Virus record (IMG/VR): IMGVR_UViG_3300032334_000556
Location: 38,517 to 102,516 of that record
From: a virus
Reading direction: 5' to 3' (one strand)
Length of the DNA: 64,000 nt
Both the position numbers and the translations under genes were made by a program. Positions 48,498-57,796 of the stretch are shown in pieces. Numbering within the stretch: position 1 is the stretch's first letter; each line of letters starts with the position of its first letter. The notes under the pieces were generated by a model. That model did no database searches. It was given only the letters and a program-made list of their open reading frames with translations, and was not told the origin of the DNA.

Positions 48498-51400
48498 ATG
48501 AAAGCATATAGCCAGTTCTTAAGAGGGTTGCCCTCTAAAAATGCAGTATTCACATTTGGTAGCTTCCAGCCACCAACGGCAGACCACGAACTTCTCATCA
48601 AAACTGTTGAACAGGTAGCTGAACAACAGAATGCCACAAAAATTATCTATACGTCTTCACTGCAAGACGACAAAAAGAATCCCCTACCAGCCGATCGTAA
48701 GGTATATTACCTTAATCGCATGTTCCCAGAATCCAAATTCAAATCAGCAGGAAACCTTTTAGAAGCTGCTACTGAATTGAACGAGAAATATAACAGTATC
48801 GTTTTGGTTGTTGGAAGCGATCAAGTTGCTGAGTGTCAAAAGTTGTTAGAAAAACACAACGGTAAAGAATTTAATTTCAATAGCATCAAAGTTGTATCAA
48901 CAGGCGAACGAAATGCCGATGAAGATACAACTGTCAATAAATTGCGTGAGTCAGCCAAGAAAGGCGACTACGATCTCTTCAAAGAAAATCTCCCAAACAC
49001 AATCACCTCAGTAGATGCTAAACGTCTAATGAATGAGATGCGCACAGGTTTTGGTTTAGAAGTTATTAAAGAACAAGTAAAGTTAGCAACAGACTGGTTA
49101 AGAGAATCATATTTTCGTGGTGAGTTATTCAACGTAGGCGATATTGTAGAAGCAGATAATACTCTTTACAGAATTCAGAAACGTGGCTCAAATCATTTAC
49201 TACTTCAAAATGAACAAGGCGATTTAGTAAGCAAGTGGATTCGTGATGTTATAATTTCTCAGAAACCATTTAATTTCCAGGGAATTGTTACAGAAATGAA
49301 ATTTACTGCTACGGACAAAATTAAAGTTGCTAGAATTATAGCAAACGCATTGGGTGTTACTGATGTTGAGAAAACATCAAGCGCAGAACAGTTAATTAAC
49401 AATGCTCTTCGCAAAGTTAGAAGCAAACCTATGCGCCCAGAGTACATTGCAATTATTCATAATATGTTACAAACTGCAAGAGAAGCAGGAATTGAATATG
49501 ATCAGAAATTACTTCCATCTAAAGTTGATATCAAAGAGAATGAATCTTCTACTGAAATAAATCCTCTTGGTTCATCAGAAGAACAACATCATGTGGTTGG
49601 TGTTACTGTGTCAAATCCAAACCACTCAGCTGTTACGAAACGTAAAGAAACACAATATAGAAAAGCAAAAGTAAAAGCCAAAGATGAAGACTCTGCAATT
49701 GATGGCGCAATACATTTCTATAAGAAACAGGGTTATAAGGTTCATGATCATAATTATATTGGTCTGCATAATTCTGAATCAATATCACAAAACCCAACTG
49801 TTAAAGAAGATCTTGAGTTGGATGAAACAAAGAAGCTGTCGTCATATGAAAAATTTAGTCGTGCTTTGAAGAAACATGGATATGATGTTGACAAAAACCA
49901 CAAATACTGGTCAGACAAAGTAAAAGAATTAAAAGATAAACATCAACAAGATAAAATGAATTCCTCACAGGAAACAAAGAAAATTGAGGAAGTGTCATCA
50001 GAGTTGTTAGATCGTTATAAAACAGCAGCAAAGAAATCTGCTGATGATTTAACAGCACAAGGTAAACATAAAAAATCAACTGATCGCTGGATGGGTGTTA
50101 TGAAAGCGACTGGTAAACAGATTGATAAAACTACAGCAGGTATTAAGAAAGCATTGAACAAAGAAGAATACGAAGAGATTCTTCAAGCGATCGATGAGGC
50201 ATTATCTAAAACCGATCCAGGTGAGTACGATTACGAAGGTCAAATGGCTCGCACACAATTACAAACAACCCTACGTAATTGTAAAGATTTGATTGATATG
50301 ATTAAAGATGATGACAACATGCCAGAGTGGGTTCAGTCTAAAATCACATTAGCGCAAGATTATATCACAACTGTTAGAGATTATCTGCAGTCAAAAGAAG
50401 AACTCGGCGAAGCAAAAAATCCATGCTGGTCTGGTTATAAAATGCTTGGTATGAAAAAGAAAGGCAATAAAGAAGTGCCTAACTGCATACCAGAAGAAGT
50501 TGAACAGATTGATGAAATCTCATCAAAGTTGGCTGGCAACTATTATGGCGCAGCTACTAAGAAACATATTGATAAAGTTGGCGTAAAGCCAAATATGTAT
50601 GGTCGTATCGAAAAAGATATGGGTAAGCAGCGCAAGGCTGGTGTTGATCGTGCGTTAGATCGTATTACTGGTGCTCGTAAAACTAATGAAGAATTAGAAG
50701 AGCATATCGAAAAAGTAAAAGGTGGCTACGAAGTTGAAAGCGAACATGGTAATAAAAACCTTGGTAAATCAACATCGCTTGCTGGCGCAAAGAAACGTCT
50801 AAAGCAAGTTGAGTATTTCAAACACATGAAAGAATCAAAATTAAATCCTGCTGATCCACATACTGATTACAAAGAAAAGAAAAAAACATTACAGGATTTA
50901 TCTAAAAATAAAGATGTTGACCAGAAAGTTGTTCAACAAAGACATTTAGATTTAGACAAAGAATATTCTAAATTTACTAAAGAAGATACGCCACATACAG
51001 TAATCCCAGGATTTGATGATATCAAAGAAGAAGATTTCTATGACGAAATAGATTCTCTTTCATTATTAGAAGATATCCTAGAAGCATACGATGATAGCGA
51101 ACTGGCAATTATTGATTCAGAAACTGGTGAGGAACTTGATGAAGAAGGTTTCCAAGAAGAATTGACTGAAGCAATTGGTCGTACTGAACGTATGCGTCGC
51201 AGACAAAGATGGGCACGTAGCAAATCTAAACGTGAAGTAAAAGAAAAAATTGCTCTAAAGAAATCATCAAGTGTTCCAGTGCTAACTAAACGTGCTAAAA
51301 GATTAGCCATATTTATGGTTAAGAAACGTCTTTTAAGAAAAGACCCAAGCGCAGCATCTGTTCAGGAAAAAGAAAGAGCAGAGAAATTTTTACATGCTAG

Positions 51401-51515
51401 ACCACAGTTAATTCAACGTCTAGCACGTAGACTGGTGCCACGTGTGCGTTCAGTCGAAAAAGCAAGATTACAACATCATAAATACACTCAGTCCTCAGTT
51501 GGTACTGGGAAATAA
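48498..51515 (+). CDS. Large head-internal-type protein with nucleotidyltransferase N terminus
   Basis: The 1005-residue protein opens MKAYSQFLRGLP, then a nucleotidyltransferase-like domain (FTFGSFQPPTADHELL, VVGSDQVAE, DTTVNKLRES) in the first 190 residues. Its HxGH site is degenerate (TADH). The middle repeats an EEVEQIDEISS-type module (for example near 570 and 680), and the last 100 residues are very basic (RTERMRRRQRWARSKSKRE). It may be packaged with DNA and be cleaved by gp21. Similar long proteins occur in cyanophage-like T4 phages. Confidence 0.7.
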   Translation: MKAYSQFLRGLPSKNAVFTFGSFQPPTADHELLIKTVEQVAEQQNATKIIYTSSLQDDKKNPLPADRKVYYLNRMFPESKFKSAGNLLEAATELNEKYNSIVLVVGSDQVAECQKLLEKHNGKEFNFNSIKVVSTGERNADEDTTVNKLRESAKKGDYDLFKENLPNTITSVDAKRLMNEMRTGFGLEVIKEQVKLATDWLRESYFRGELFNVGDIVEADNTLYRIQKRGSNHLLLQNEQGDLVSKWIRDVIISQKPFNFQGIVTEMKFTATDKIKVARIIANALGVTDVEKTSSAEQLINNALRKVRSKPMRPEYIAIIHNMLQTAREAGIEYDQKLLPSKVDIKENESSTEINPLGSSEEQHHVVGVTVSNPNHSAVTKRKETQYRKAKVKAKDEDSAIDGAIHFYKKQGYKVHDHNYIGLHNSESISQNPTVKEDLELDETKKLSSYEKFSRALKKHGYDVDKNHKYWSDKVKELKDKHQQDKMNSSQETKKIEEVSSELLDRYKTAAKKSADDLTAQGKHKKSTDRWMGVMKATGKQIDKTTAGIKKALNKEEYEEILQAIDEALSKTDPGEYDYEGQMARTQLQTTLRNCKDLIDMIKDDDNMPEWVQSKITLAQDYITTVRDYLQSKEELGEAKNPCWSGYKMLGMKKKGNKEVPNCIPEEVEQIDEISSKLAGNYYGAATKKHIDKVGVKPNMYGRIEKDMGKQRKAGVDRALDRITGARKTNEELEEHIEKVKGGYEVESEHGNKNLGKSTSLAGAKKRLKQVEYFKHMKESKLNPADPHTDYKEKKKTLQDLSKNKDVDQKVVQQRHLDLDKEYSKFTKEDTPHTVIPGFDDIKEEDFYDEIDSLSLLEDILEAYDDSELAIIDSETGEELDEEGFQEELTEAIGRTERMRRRQRWARSKSKREVKEKIALKKSSSVPVLTKRAKRLAIFMVKKRLLRKDPSAASVQEKERAEKFLHARPQLIQRLARRLVPRVRSVEKARLQHHKYTQSSVGTGK

Positions 51516-51525
51516 AGGAAATAAT

Positions 51526-51963
51526 ATGGATACTGAATTAGTAATGTCGCTTAGAATTGCTCATGCAAATACATTTTTGATGTATTTCAAAACACACAGT
51601 CATCACTGGAATGTTGAGGGTATTCACTTTTCTCAACTACACAGTTTTTTCCAGTCTTTATATGAAGATCTTTTTGATGCTTCAGATTTATTGGCTGAAG
51701 AGATTCGTGCTCAAAACGCATATGCGCCAAAAACATTGAGCGAATTATATGAATACAAAACAGTAAATGAGGGTGTTGTAGCAATAACACCAGAAGAAAT
51801 GCTTCAGGATCTCTTAATTACGAATGATCAGGTTATAGAATCCCTAAATAAAGCAATAGAGTTAGCAACAAAATTAAATAAACAAGGACTATTAAACTCG
51901 CTTCCAGAGCGTGTTGATGTCCACAATAAGCACGGTTGGATGATAAGGAGCCATCTTAAATGA
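51526..51963 (+). CDS. dps: Dps-like ferritin
   Basis: The 145-residue protein is a Dps family member with all four ferroxidase ligands at the expected spacing: H27 (in HHWNVEG), H39, D54 and E58 (in DLLAEEIRA). Dps proteins oxidise iron, store it and shield DNA from oxidative damage. The open frame reaches back into the previous gene, but the ATG at 51526 after AAAGGAAATAAT gives the normal Dps N terminus. It lies among virion genes, so it may act late. Confidence 0.92.
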   Translation: MDTELVMSLRIAHANTFLMYFKTHSHHWNVEGIHFSQLHSFFQSLYEDLFDASDLLAEEIRAQNAYAPKTLSELYEYKTVNEGVVAITPEEMLQDLLITNDQVIESLNKAIELATKLNKQGLLNSLPERVDVHNKHGWMIRSHLK

Positions 51964-53879
51964 GTAATCCATTTAGACTAGCGTATTTGGAAGAACTATC
52001 CAAAAAACAAAAAAAGATCGACAAAAACCACAATGGTAAAATTGATGGTCAAGACTTGCAAATTCTTCGTAAAGAAGAGAAACAAGATCAAACTAAAAAT
52101 GCCCCAGACAATGCCAAAGCGTTGGGTAAAGGTGGTAAAGTAGAAAGTAAGAAATATTCATGGGGAACTATGAAGACTGTTCACCATGGTGCTGATTTTT
52201 CTATTCCTTTGCATCCAGAACACCACCAAGAAATTGCTAAGTTAAAAGACCAGCAAGAGCATAAGTTTAAAGATGAAACAGGTCACCACTGGACTGCCAA
52301 AAAGATGGGCGATAATATTCATTTCCAAGGTGCTAATGGTGGCGGAACTACTCATGTTCCTGCGCATACAATGAAAGAAGATGTTACTTCACCAAAACAC
52401 TATGGTGGTAAAGGTACTGAAGGTGCTAAGTTTGATCTTTACATGCAAAAACGCAAACAAAAAAATAACGCACAATCACCAATCTCTCCAGTAAAAGAAC
52501 AAACTTTACTTTCTCGTATCGCTGAAGCAGCTAAAAAGAAAGCATGCTCAGAGTGTGGTGAAATGAAATGTGGTTGCATGAATGAACAAGCACCTGTTGC
52601 TCCAGTTCCACCAAACAAAAAAGAACAAATGAAACCAAGAGTTGGTCACCCAACTGCCTATGCGTCAAAGAAAAAAACAAACGAAGAAGTTGAGCAGATT
52701 GATGAGTTAACTGCTGCTGAAATTTCTAAACTTCATAGTGATGCTGCTTCTCATTTAAAGAAGTCTATCGATAAACAATCTGATGATCGCATCGCAGCAT
52801 TAAAGAATCCTCCAAAGAAAAAGAGTTTCTTACAAAGAGTTAAGGGTGCGTGGCATGGTTTAACTAAAGAAGAAGTTGAACTTCAAGAAGCCAACCATCG
52901 CGAGTTTGCATCACAAGGTAAAATGCACCCAGACATGGCAAAACATATGTCTGTTGGTGATGAACATGACTATTATGAGCATGGAACTGGTGATAAAGTT
53001 TCTGGTAAGGTTATGCATAAGAGCGACACTGAAGTTCACATGAAACAAACTCATGACTCTTATGATCCTAAGAAAAAAGGAACTGTTCATAAGTTTAAAG
53101 TTACTGATAAATTGGATGAAGACGTTATCTCTGAAGAAGGATATACTTTACAATCTAAGAAAACAAATGCTGATGGTACAACAACTGTTATGTTAAAATC
53201 ACCAAATGGTAAAATTGTAAAACATACAGGTAAAAATATTGGTGCAGCAGTTAAAGCGAAATATGGTGTTGACGCTGGTATTCAGGAAGCTACTGTATCA
53301 GATGAACCTACAACCAAAGAAAAATCATTAGAGCAATATGCCGATGATTTTGCTGATCGTGCTGGTATGGATCCGCATTATAGAGAAATTCGTAGACGTC
53401 AATTTTTAGCAATGGTTGGTAAAGATGCAACTACATCAGTTGATCCAAAAACTGGCATTGTTCAAAAAAATAAAATGAATCCATTGCAACCAATGACTGG
53501 TAGTAATAAAAATACAAACGAGGAAACCATGAAACTAAACTCATTTAAATCATACATGCAAGAAGGACTGGACGAAGCCATGTGGCCAGGAACTCCAGAA
53601 TATAAAGCAAAGTATGGACATACAGATTTGAAAAAAGGCGAATCACGTAAATCCGCAAGTGGAACTGGCACTATTACTGGAACAGGTAATGGTAGCTACA
53701 AACATGAGCGTGACTACGAGAAAGCCGAGAAAGAAACCAGCACTCCTGAAGGTCAGGAGAAGCGTGGTCGCGGAAGACCAAAAGGTGCTGCTTCAGGTGC
53801 ACGCCAAAAGGGTTCAGCAGCGAAATCAGACGATGATAGATATGACTCAACTGGTTATAAACTACATCTGCCAAAATAA
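51960..53879 (+). CDS. Large virion-associated protein with EF-hand-like and AT-hook motifs
   Basis: The 639-residue, Lys/His-rich protein has an EF-hand-like loop KIDKNHNGKIDGQDL near residue 20, a CSECGEMKCGC cluster near 200, an EEVEQIDELT module, and a C-terminal AT-hook RGRGRPKG. At residue 524 an in-frame ATG with an AGGA site starts a leader-like MKLNSFKSYMQEGLDEA, so a shorter 116-residue product is likely. It is coupled to dps by 4 bases. A head-internal DNA-binding role is inferred. Confidence 0.65.
   Translation: MSNPFRLAYLEELSKKQKKIDKNHNGKIDGQDLQILRKEEKQDQTKNAPDNAKALGKGGKVESKKYSWGTMKTVHHGADFSIPLHPEHHQEIAKLKDQQEHKFKDETGHHWTAKKMGDNIHFQGANGGGTTHVPAHTMKEDVTSPKHYGGKGTEGAKFDLYMQKRKQKNNAQSPISPVKEQTLLSRIAEAAKKKACSECGEMKCGCMNEQAPVAPVPPNKKEQMKPRVGHPTAYASKKKTNEEVEQIDELTAAEISKLHSDAASHLKKSIDKQSDDRIAALKNPPKKKSFLQRVKGAWHGLTKEEVELQEANHREFASQGKMHPDMAKHMSVGDEHDYYEHGTGDKVSGKVMHKSDTEVHMKQTHDSYDPKKKGTVHKFKVTDKLDEDVISEEGYTLQSKKTNADGTTTVMLKSPNGKIVKHTGKNIGAAVKAKYGVDAGIQEATVSDEPTTKEKSLEQYADDFADRAGMDPHYREIRRRQFLAMVGKDATTSVDPKTGIVQKNKMNPLQPMTGSNKNTNEETMKLNSFKSYMQEGLDEAMWPGTPEYKAKYGHTDLKKGESRKSASGTGTITGTGNGSYKHERDYEKAEKETSTPEGQEKRGRGRPKGAASGARQKGSAAKSDDDRYDSTGYKLHLPK
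53529..53879 (+). CDS. Possible internal gene within the 51960 frame
   Basis: GAGGAAACC precedes the in-frame ATG at 53529. The 116-residue product would begin MKLNSFKSYMQEGLDEA, like the leaders of the 45127, 46349 and 46636 proteins, and end with the AT-hook and DRYDSTGYKLHLPK. It may be made separately or the leader may be an internal gp21 cleavage site. Confidence 0.4.
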   Translation: MKLNSFKSYMQEGLDEAMWPGTPEYKAKYGHTDLKKGESRKSASGTGTITGTGNGSYKHERDYEKAEKETSTPEGQEKRGRGRPKGAASGARQKGSAAKSDDDRYDSTGYKLHLPK

Positions 53880-53899
53880 AACAAACAAGGAGAATAAAA

Positions 53900-55207
53900 A
53901 TGGCACTTTGGGGTAAACAAGACGCTGCAGCACCATCTAATGGAACAACTGTCAGCGTAACAAACGCATCTACTGCTGTAACAGGCAGTGGTACAACATT
54001 CTTGAGCGATATTAAAAACGGCGACACGTTGATTATCAACTCAGGAACTGTAACAAAAGCACGTGTGGCATCAGTTACTTCTGATACTGCATTGGTATTA
54101 GCAAGTAACTTCACTGGCACAACAAACGCATCATTGGCAATTGCTAACTTTAAAATTCAGCAACAACCAAAATATGTTTATCAAGACTCTAATCAAGCCA
54201 GTGGTGTTTCAGCAATTACAAAAGTATATGGTATTAGTGCAACTGAAATTAAAGCTGGTGGCGATAACGTAGTTTCTGTTGCTATTGGTAGCGCAGGTGC
54301 TCGTTATATCGCAACTGACAACTCAAGCACTCTACCAACTGTAACATTCAGCGGTGGTGGTGGTTCCTCAGCAGCAGCTGCAGTAACTATTACTAGCAAC
54401 GCAATTGCTACAATCACATTAAGCAATGGTGGCTCTTCATACACTTCTGCTCCTACAGTTGCTATCACTAAGCCACGTCGTACAATTTCAACAGCTTCAA
54501 TTACTACTGGTACTGATACTATCGCATACACTGGTCACTTATTAGTTGCTGGTGACGCTGTTGCTTATAACAATGGTGGTTCAACATCTGCTACTGGTTT
54601 GACTTCTGGTACAACTTACTATGTGGCTACTGCTGGTTTGACTGCTAACGCATTCGAAGTTAAAGCTGCTAATACTACTGGTACTTTGGCAGCAACTGTT
54701 GCTGTTTCTGGTACTGCTGGTCAATTTACTTGCGGTAACTCTACTCTTGCTGCTGGTGATCGTGTTACTATCACTGGTACTTTAGGTGGTACTGCTACTA
54801 TTACTAGCTACGCAACTGGTACAACTTATAAAGTTTCTGCTGTTACTGGTACTTCACCAAGTGTAACTGGTTTCACTCTACAAACTGAAGCAGGTGGTGC
54901 ATTAACTACTACTGCTGGTACTTTGACTGGTTTGACATATACAACTGAAACAGTTATTGATATTACTGCTACTGGTAACAATGCTCAGTATTTTGAACTA
55001 CAAGGTGCAACTGATGCAGCTACTGCAACTGCTACATTAGGTTCTGGTTCGCATGCTATTATGGCCAGCCCAGGATGGGTTCGTCGTACTGTTGGTACTG
55101 GTGGTCTCGCTGGTCGTGTACGTTATGAAGTTTTAGTAGCTGGTCGTAGCTTAATTTCTGGTGATGATGCTACCGCATTGACAGAAATTGAAACTCCAAA
55201 TACCTAA
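53900..55207 (+). CDS. Virion decoration/fibre-like protein
   Basis: The 435-residue protein begins MALWGKQDAAAPSNGTTVSV, the opening of a structural protein family in marine T4-like phages, and is almost entirely beta, Thr/Gly/Ala/Ser-rich, with Ig-like repeats such as SGGGGSSAAAAVTITSN and YTSAPTVAITKP. AAGGAG precedes the start. Decoration or neck/fibre protein; the exact place is unknown. Confidence 0.7.
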   Translation: MALWGKQDAAAPSNGTTVSVTNASTAVTGSGTTFLSDIKNGDTLIINSGTVTKARVASVTSDTALVLASNFTGTTNASLAIANFKIQQQPKYVYQDSNQASGVSAITKVYGISATEIKAGGDNVVSVAIGSAGARYIATDNSSTLPTVTFSGGGGSSAAAAVTITSNAIATITLSNGGSSYTSAPTVAITKPRRTISTASITTGTDTIAYTGHLLVAGDAVAYNNGGSTSATGLTSGTTYYVATAGLTANAFEVKAANTTGTLAATVAVSGTAGQFTCGNSTLAAGDRVTITGTLGGTATITSYATGTTYKVSAVTGTSPSVTGFTLQTEAGGALTTTAGTLTGLTYTTETVIDITATGNNAQYFELQGATDAATATATLGSGSHAIMASPGWVRRTVGTGGLAGRVRYEVLVAGRSLISGDDATALTEIETPNT

Positions 55208-55213
55208 TAAATA
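55206..55213 (+). promoter_or_regulatory. Late-like promoter variant
   Basis: AATAAATA (one base off TATAAATA) overlaps the upstream stop and lies 29 bases before the next ATG, the usual distance for late promoters here. Confidence 0.45.
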
Positions 55214-55242
55214 ACTTTATAATCTAACCAAGGAAACTTAAA

Positions 55243-56184
55243 ATGGCATCTAAAAAGATCTCAGAACTAAACTCAGCAGCTTCGCTGACTGGTGCTGAAC
55301 GATTCTTGATCGTTCAATCAGGCGACAATCGTCAACTAACCCTTGACAATTTGTTGTCTGGATTGACGACATCGTCAGCTGTTAATCCAACATTAACATT
55401 AACAACCAACTCTTACATCATCAAAGGTACTGGTGGTAGTTCTACTAACGGTATTTTCCGTGTTACTGGTAGTGCATCAAACTTACCAACATTGCTGTTG
55501 AGCAATGGTAGTAATACTAAGTTTACATTTAACGTAGGTGATTTGGGTACAATCGGTGGTACAAGTTTGACATTAGTTGAAACTTGGAACAACGCTGCTC
55601 AAGTATTTACTTCCCTCGATTTCCAAGTTACTAATACTGCTTCTTCATCTTCATCTCGTGTGTTGAGTGTTAAGGTTGGTGGTACTCAGTTATCTGCTAT
55701 CGATGCTGGTGGTAATATGTGGTCACAAACCCAGTATCCAAAATTCCCATCATTGGGCTTCGTTGGAACTTCTGGTGGTATTACTAATAACACAAACAGT
55801 ATTTCTATTTCTGCATCTACAGATTTAACATACGCTAACTTGAACGTAACTTCGCTAATCTACTTGAACCAATCAGGTGCAGCAAGTTATAACATTACTC
55901 TACCAACAACAGGTATGAGCGATGCTGACTCTGGTAAGATTTGGACATTCGTATTGAACCAAACTACTACAAACTCTCAATCAATTTATGCATTGAATGC
56001 ATCTGAGCAAGGTACTAAGTACTACAAATACAGAACAGCAGCTATTGCTGGTAAGTATATTATGCAGTTTGCTTGGTTGAAGATTGACGGTACAGGTCGC
56101 TGGTATCCAGTAACTGGTGCAACATATGCAGCAACAGGATCAACAACTGCCCCAACTTACGGAGTTCAATTACACGACGCATAA
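55243..56184 (+). CDS. Tail fibre/virion protein
   Basis: The 313-residue protein starts MASKKISELNSAASLTGAER, which is typical of phage tail fibre and attachment proteins (KISELN...L...D.f), and continues as a beta-rich Thr/Ser/Asn region with a C-terminal Trp-containing domain (AWLKIDGTGRWYPVTG). It may bind the host or link fibres. Confidence 0.75.
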   Translation: MASKKISELNSAASLTGAERFLIVQSGDNRQLTLDNLLSGLTTSSAVNPTLTLTTNSYIIKGTGGSSTNGIFRVTGSASNLPTLLLSNGSNTKFTFNVGDLGTIGGTSLTLVETWNNAAQVFTSLDFQVTNTASSSSSRVLSVKVGGTQLSAIDAGGNMWSQTQYPKFPSLGFVGTSGGITNNTNSISISASTDLTYANLNVTSLIYLNQSGAASYNITLPTTGMSDADSGKIWTFVLNQTTTNSQSIYALNASEQGTKYYKYRTAAIAGKYIMQFAWLKIDGTGRWYPVTGATYAATGSTTAPTYGVQLHDA

Positions 56185-56188
56185 TGTT

Positions 56189-56560
56189 ATGTTTAAAAGT
56201 GAAACTGAATTTTTACATTATGCAATGCATAACTATGATAATCCTCAATGTTCAACAGTAAGTGAATTTGAGGAAGATCTAAAAAAGTTTTTGTATTTGA
56301 AGAAATTATTTACAAGATATAAAAAGAACGATGAGTTAAAAGAGAGATTAATCCTCAACCACCTCATCGTTCTTTTCAACTTGTTTAATGACGCAGCAGT
56401 ACAAATGCTGTTCTACAAAATTGATCCTGATGACTGGGGATTACTGGCAACATTTTTAATCTATATTCAAAGAATGCCAGATAATATTCCAGGAACATCA
56501 ATAGCAGTTACTGATTTAAGATTAGACGACACAGTCATACAAGAATTAAGGAAAATTTAA
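56189..56560 (+). CDS. Conserved T4-like hypothetical protein
   Basis: The 123-residue helical protein begins MFKSETEFLHYAMHNYDNPQ and contains FLYLKKLFTRYKKN and RLILNHLIVLFNLFND. This order of blocks is familiar from T4-like marine phages, unnamed. The ATG at 56189 follows the previous stop by 2 bases. It precedes the lysis-type genes. Confidence 0.7.
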   Translation: MFKSETEFLHYAMHNYDNPQCSTVSEFEEDLKKFLYLKKLFTRYKKNDELKERLILNHLIVLFNLFNDAAVQMLFYKIDPDDWGLLATFLIYIQRMPDNIPGTSIAVTDLRLDDTVIQELRKI

Positions 56561-57090
56561 TGTCGCAATTAGTTGACAATCTGATTGCTTTTAGAGTTCT
56601 TTCGATGTTGGTAACACCATTTGAAAAAACAAAAGCATATAAACTTGGTCTAATTGATCAGAATGGCAGTCCCCAAAAGAAAATCAAGGACATGACATAT
56701 ACTGAAAAAGATGCCTATACTATGTTGCACAGATTGACTTTTCGTTTGCGCAAAATTATGCAAAAGATTCCTTTGTTAAATACAAAAATTGGTAATCTTG
56801 CAGCAGCATATTTTCTTGTAAAAGAATGTCTTGATAATAATAAATCTTCAACAAATCTTGAAGAGCAGTATATAGATCTTTTGACAAAAATTCAAAAAGA
56901 GGATATACTATTAGTTGATGAACATTTATTAGTAGAAAAGTTTTTACTGAATGAAGATGGCGCAGGTGGTGGTATACCAGCAAACCACACTGGTGCTGGA
57001 GTAAAAACTGATGAGCCTATTATTCGTAAGAATAGTATTAAAAAATATCAAATGTTAGCGAGAAGGAAACCTGTAAATGTGGCTTCTTAG
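56560..57090 (+). CDS. Hypothetical protein, possibly virion-associated
   Basis: The 176-residue basic protein has an N-terminal helical half and a Gly-rich hinge (EDGAGGGIPANHTGAG) before a basic end with IKKYQMLARRKPVNV. The stop of the upstream gene overlaps its ATG by one base. The IKKYQ...RRK tail recurs in T4-like head proteins. Role unknown. Confidence 0.65.
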   Translation: MSQLVDNLIAFRVLSMLVTPFEKTKAYKLGLIDQNGSPQKKIKDMTYTEKDAYTMLHRLTFRLRKIMQKIPLLNTKIGNLAAAYFLVKECLDNNKSSTNLEEQYIDLLTKIQKEDILLVDEHLLVEKFLLNEDGAGGGIPANHTGAGVKTDEPIIRKNSIKKYQMLARRKPVNVAS

Positions 57091-57526
57091 TTTTGTTCCT
57101 GATAGTTGGTTACATCTTGCAGTATTAGCAGTTCTTGCTAGTGGTGTTGGTATGTATGTGTTGAGTTTATTTGTAAACTTTATACCACCATTAAAAATAT
57201 ACAAGACACCAATTCAGTTAATTGGTTCTTTACTTGCAATCGCAGGTGTATATTTTTATGGAAGTTATGCCACAGAAATGGAGTGGCGTGATAAAGTTAA
57301 AGAAGCAGAAGCAAAAGTTGCTATTGCTGAAGCAAAGTCGCAAGAAGTAAATACTGTTATTAAAAAAATATACGTAGATAAAGTAAAAGTTATACACGAT
57401 ACGAAGATAGTTATACAAGAGAAGATTGTAAATGTAGCAGAAAAGATGGACGCTAAATGCGAGGTCATCCCAGAAGCACTTGATATCCTTAATGAGGCAG
57501 CTAAAAAACCAGAGGTGAAGAAATGA
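57077..57526 (+). CDS. i-spanin-like inner-membrane protein
   Basis: The 149-residue protein has two hydrophobic segments (LAVLAVLASGVGMYVLSLF, residues 13-31, and IQLIGSLLAIAGVYFYG, 47-63) followed by a long coiled coil of Ala, Glu, Lys and Val in the periplasm. This is the usual shape of the Rz-type spanin subunit, and an overlapping lipoprotein gene follows. Spanins fuse inner and outer membrane in the last step of lysis. Confidence 0.7.
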   Translation: MWLLSFVPDSWLHLAVLAVLASGVGMYVLSLFVNFIPPLKIYKTPIQLIGSLLAIAGVYFYGSYATEMEWRDKVKEAEAKVAIAEAKSQEVNTVIKKIYVDKVKVIHDTKIVIQEKIVNVAEKMDAKCEVIPEALDILNEAAKKPEVKK

Positions 57527-57792
57527 TTAAATACATTACTCTCACACTGTTTCTTGTTTTAGTTGCTGGTTGTTCTACGACAGTCACAGTGAAAAGAAAA
57601 TTTCCTGATGTCCCAACCGAATTGACAATACCATGTCCTGATTTGAAACAAACCGAATCGACTAGCAAATTGAGCGAAGTCTTGAAAGTTGTTTCAGAGA
57701 ATTATTCGCAGTACCATGAATGCCAAAATAAAAATGATACTTGGAATGAATGGTATAAGACACAAAAAGAAATTTTCGAAAGCGTAAAGTAA
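57523..57792 (+). CDS. o-spanin-like lipoprotein (Rz1-type)
   Basis: The 89-residue protein has a lipoprotein signal peptide MIKYITLTLFLVLVAGCSTT with lipobox VAGC; the lipidated Cys is residue 17. The mature part is short and Pro-containing near the N terminus (FPDVPTELTIPCP). It overlaps the i-spanin gene by 4 bases. Together they form a two-component spanin, which implies a Gram-negative host. Confidence 0.75.
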   Translation: MIKYITLTLFLVLVAGCSTTVTVKRKFPDVPTELTIPCPDLKQTESTSKLSEVLKVVSENYSQYHECQNKNDTWNEWYKTQKEIFESVK

Positions 57793-57796
57793 AGCC

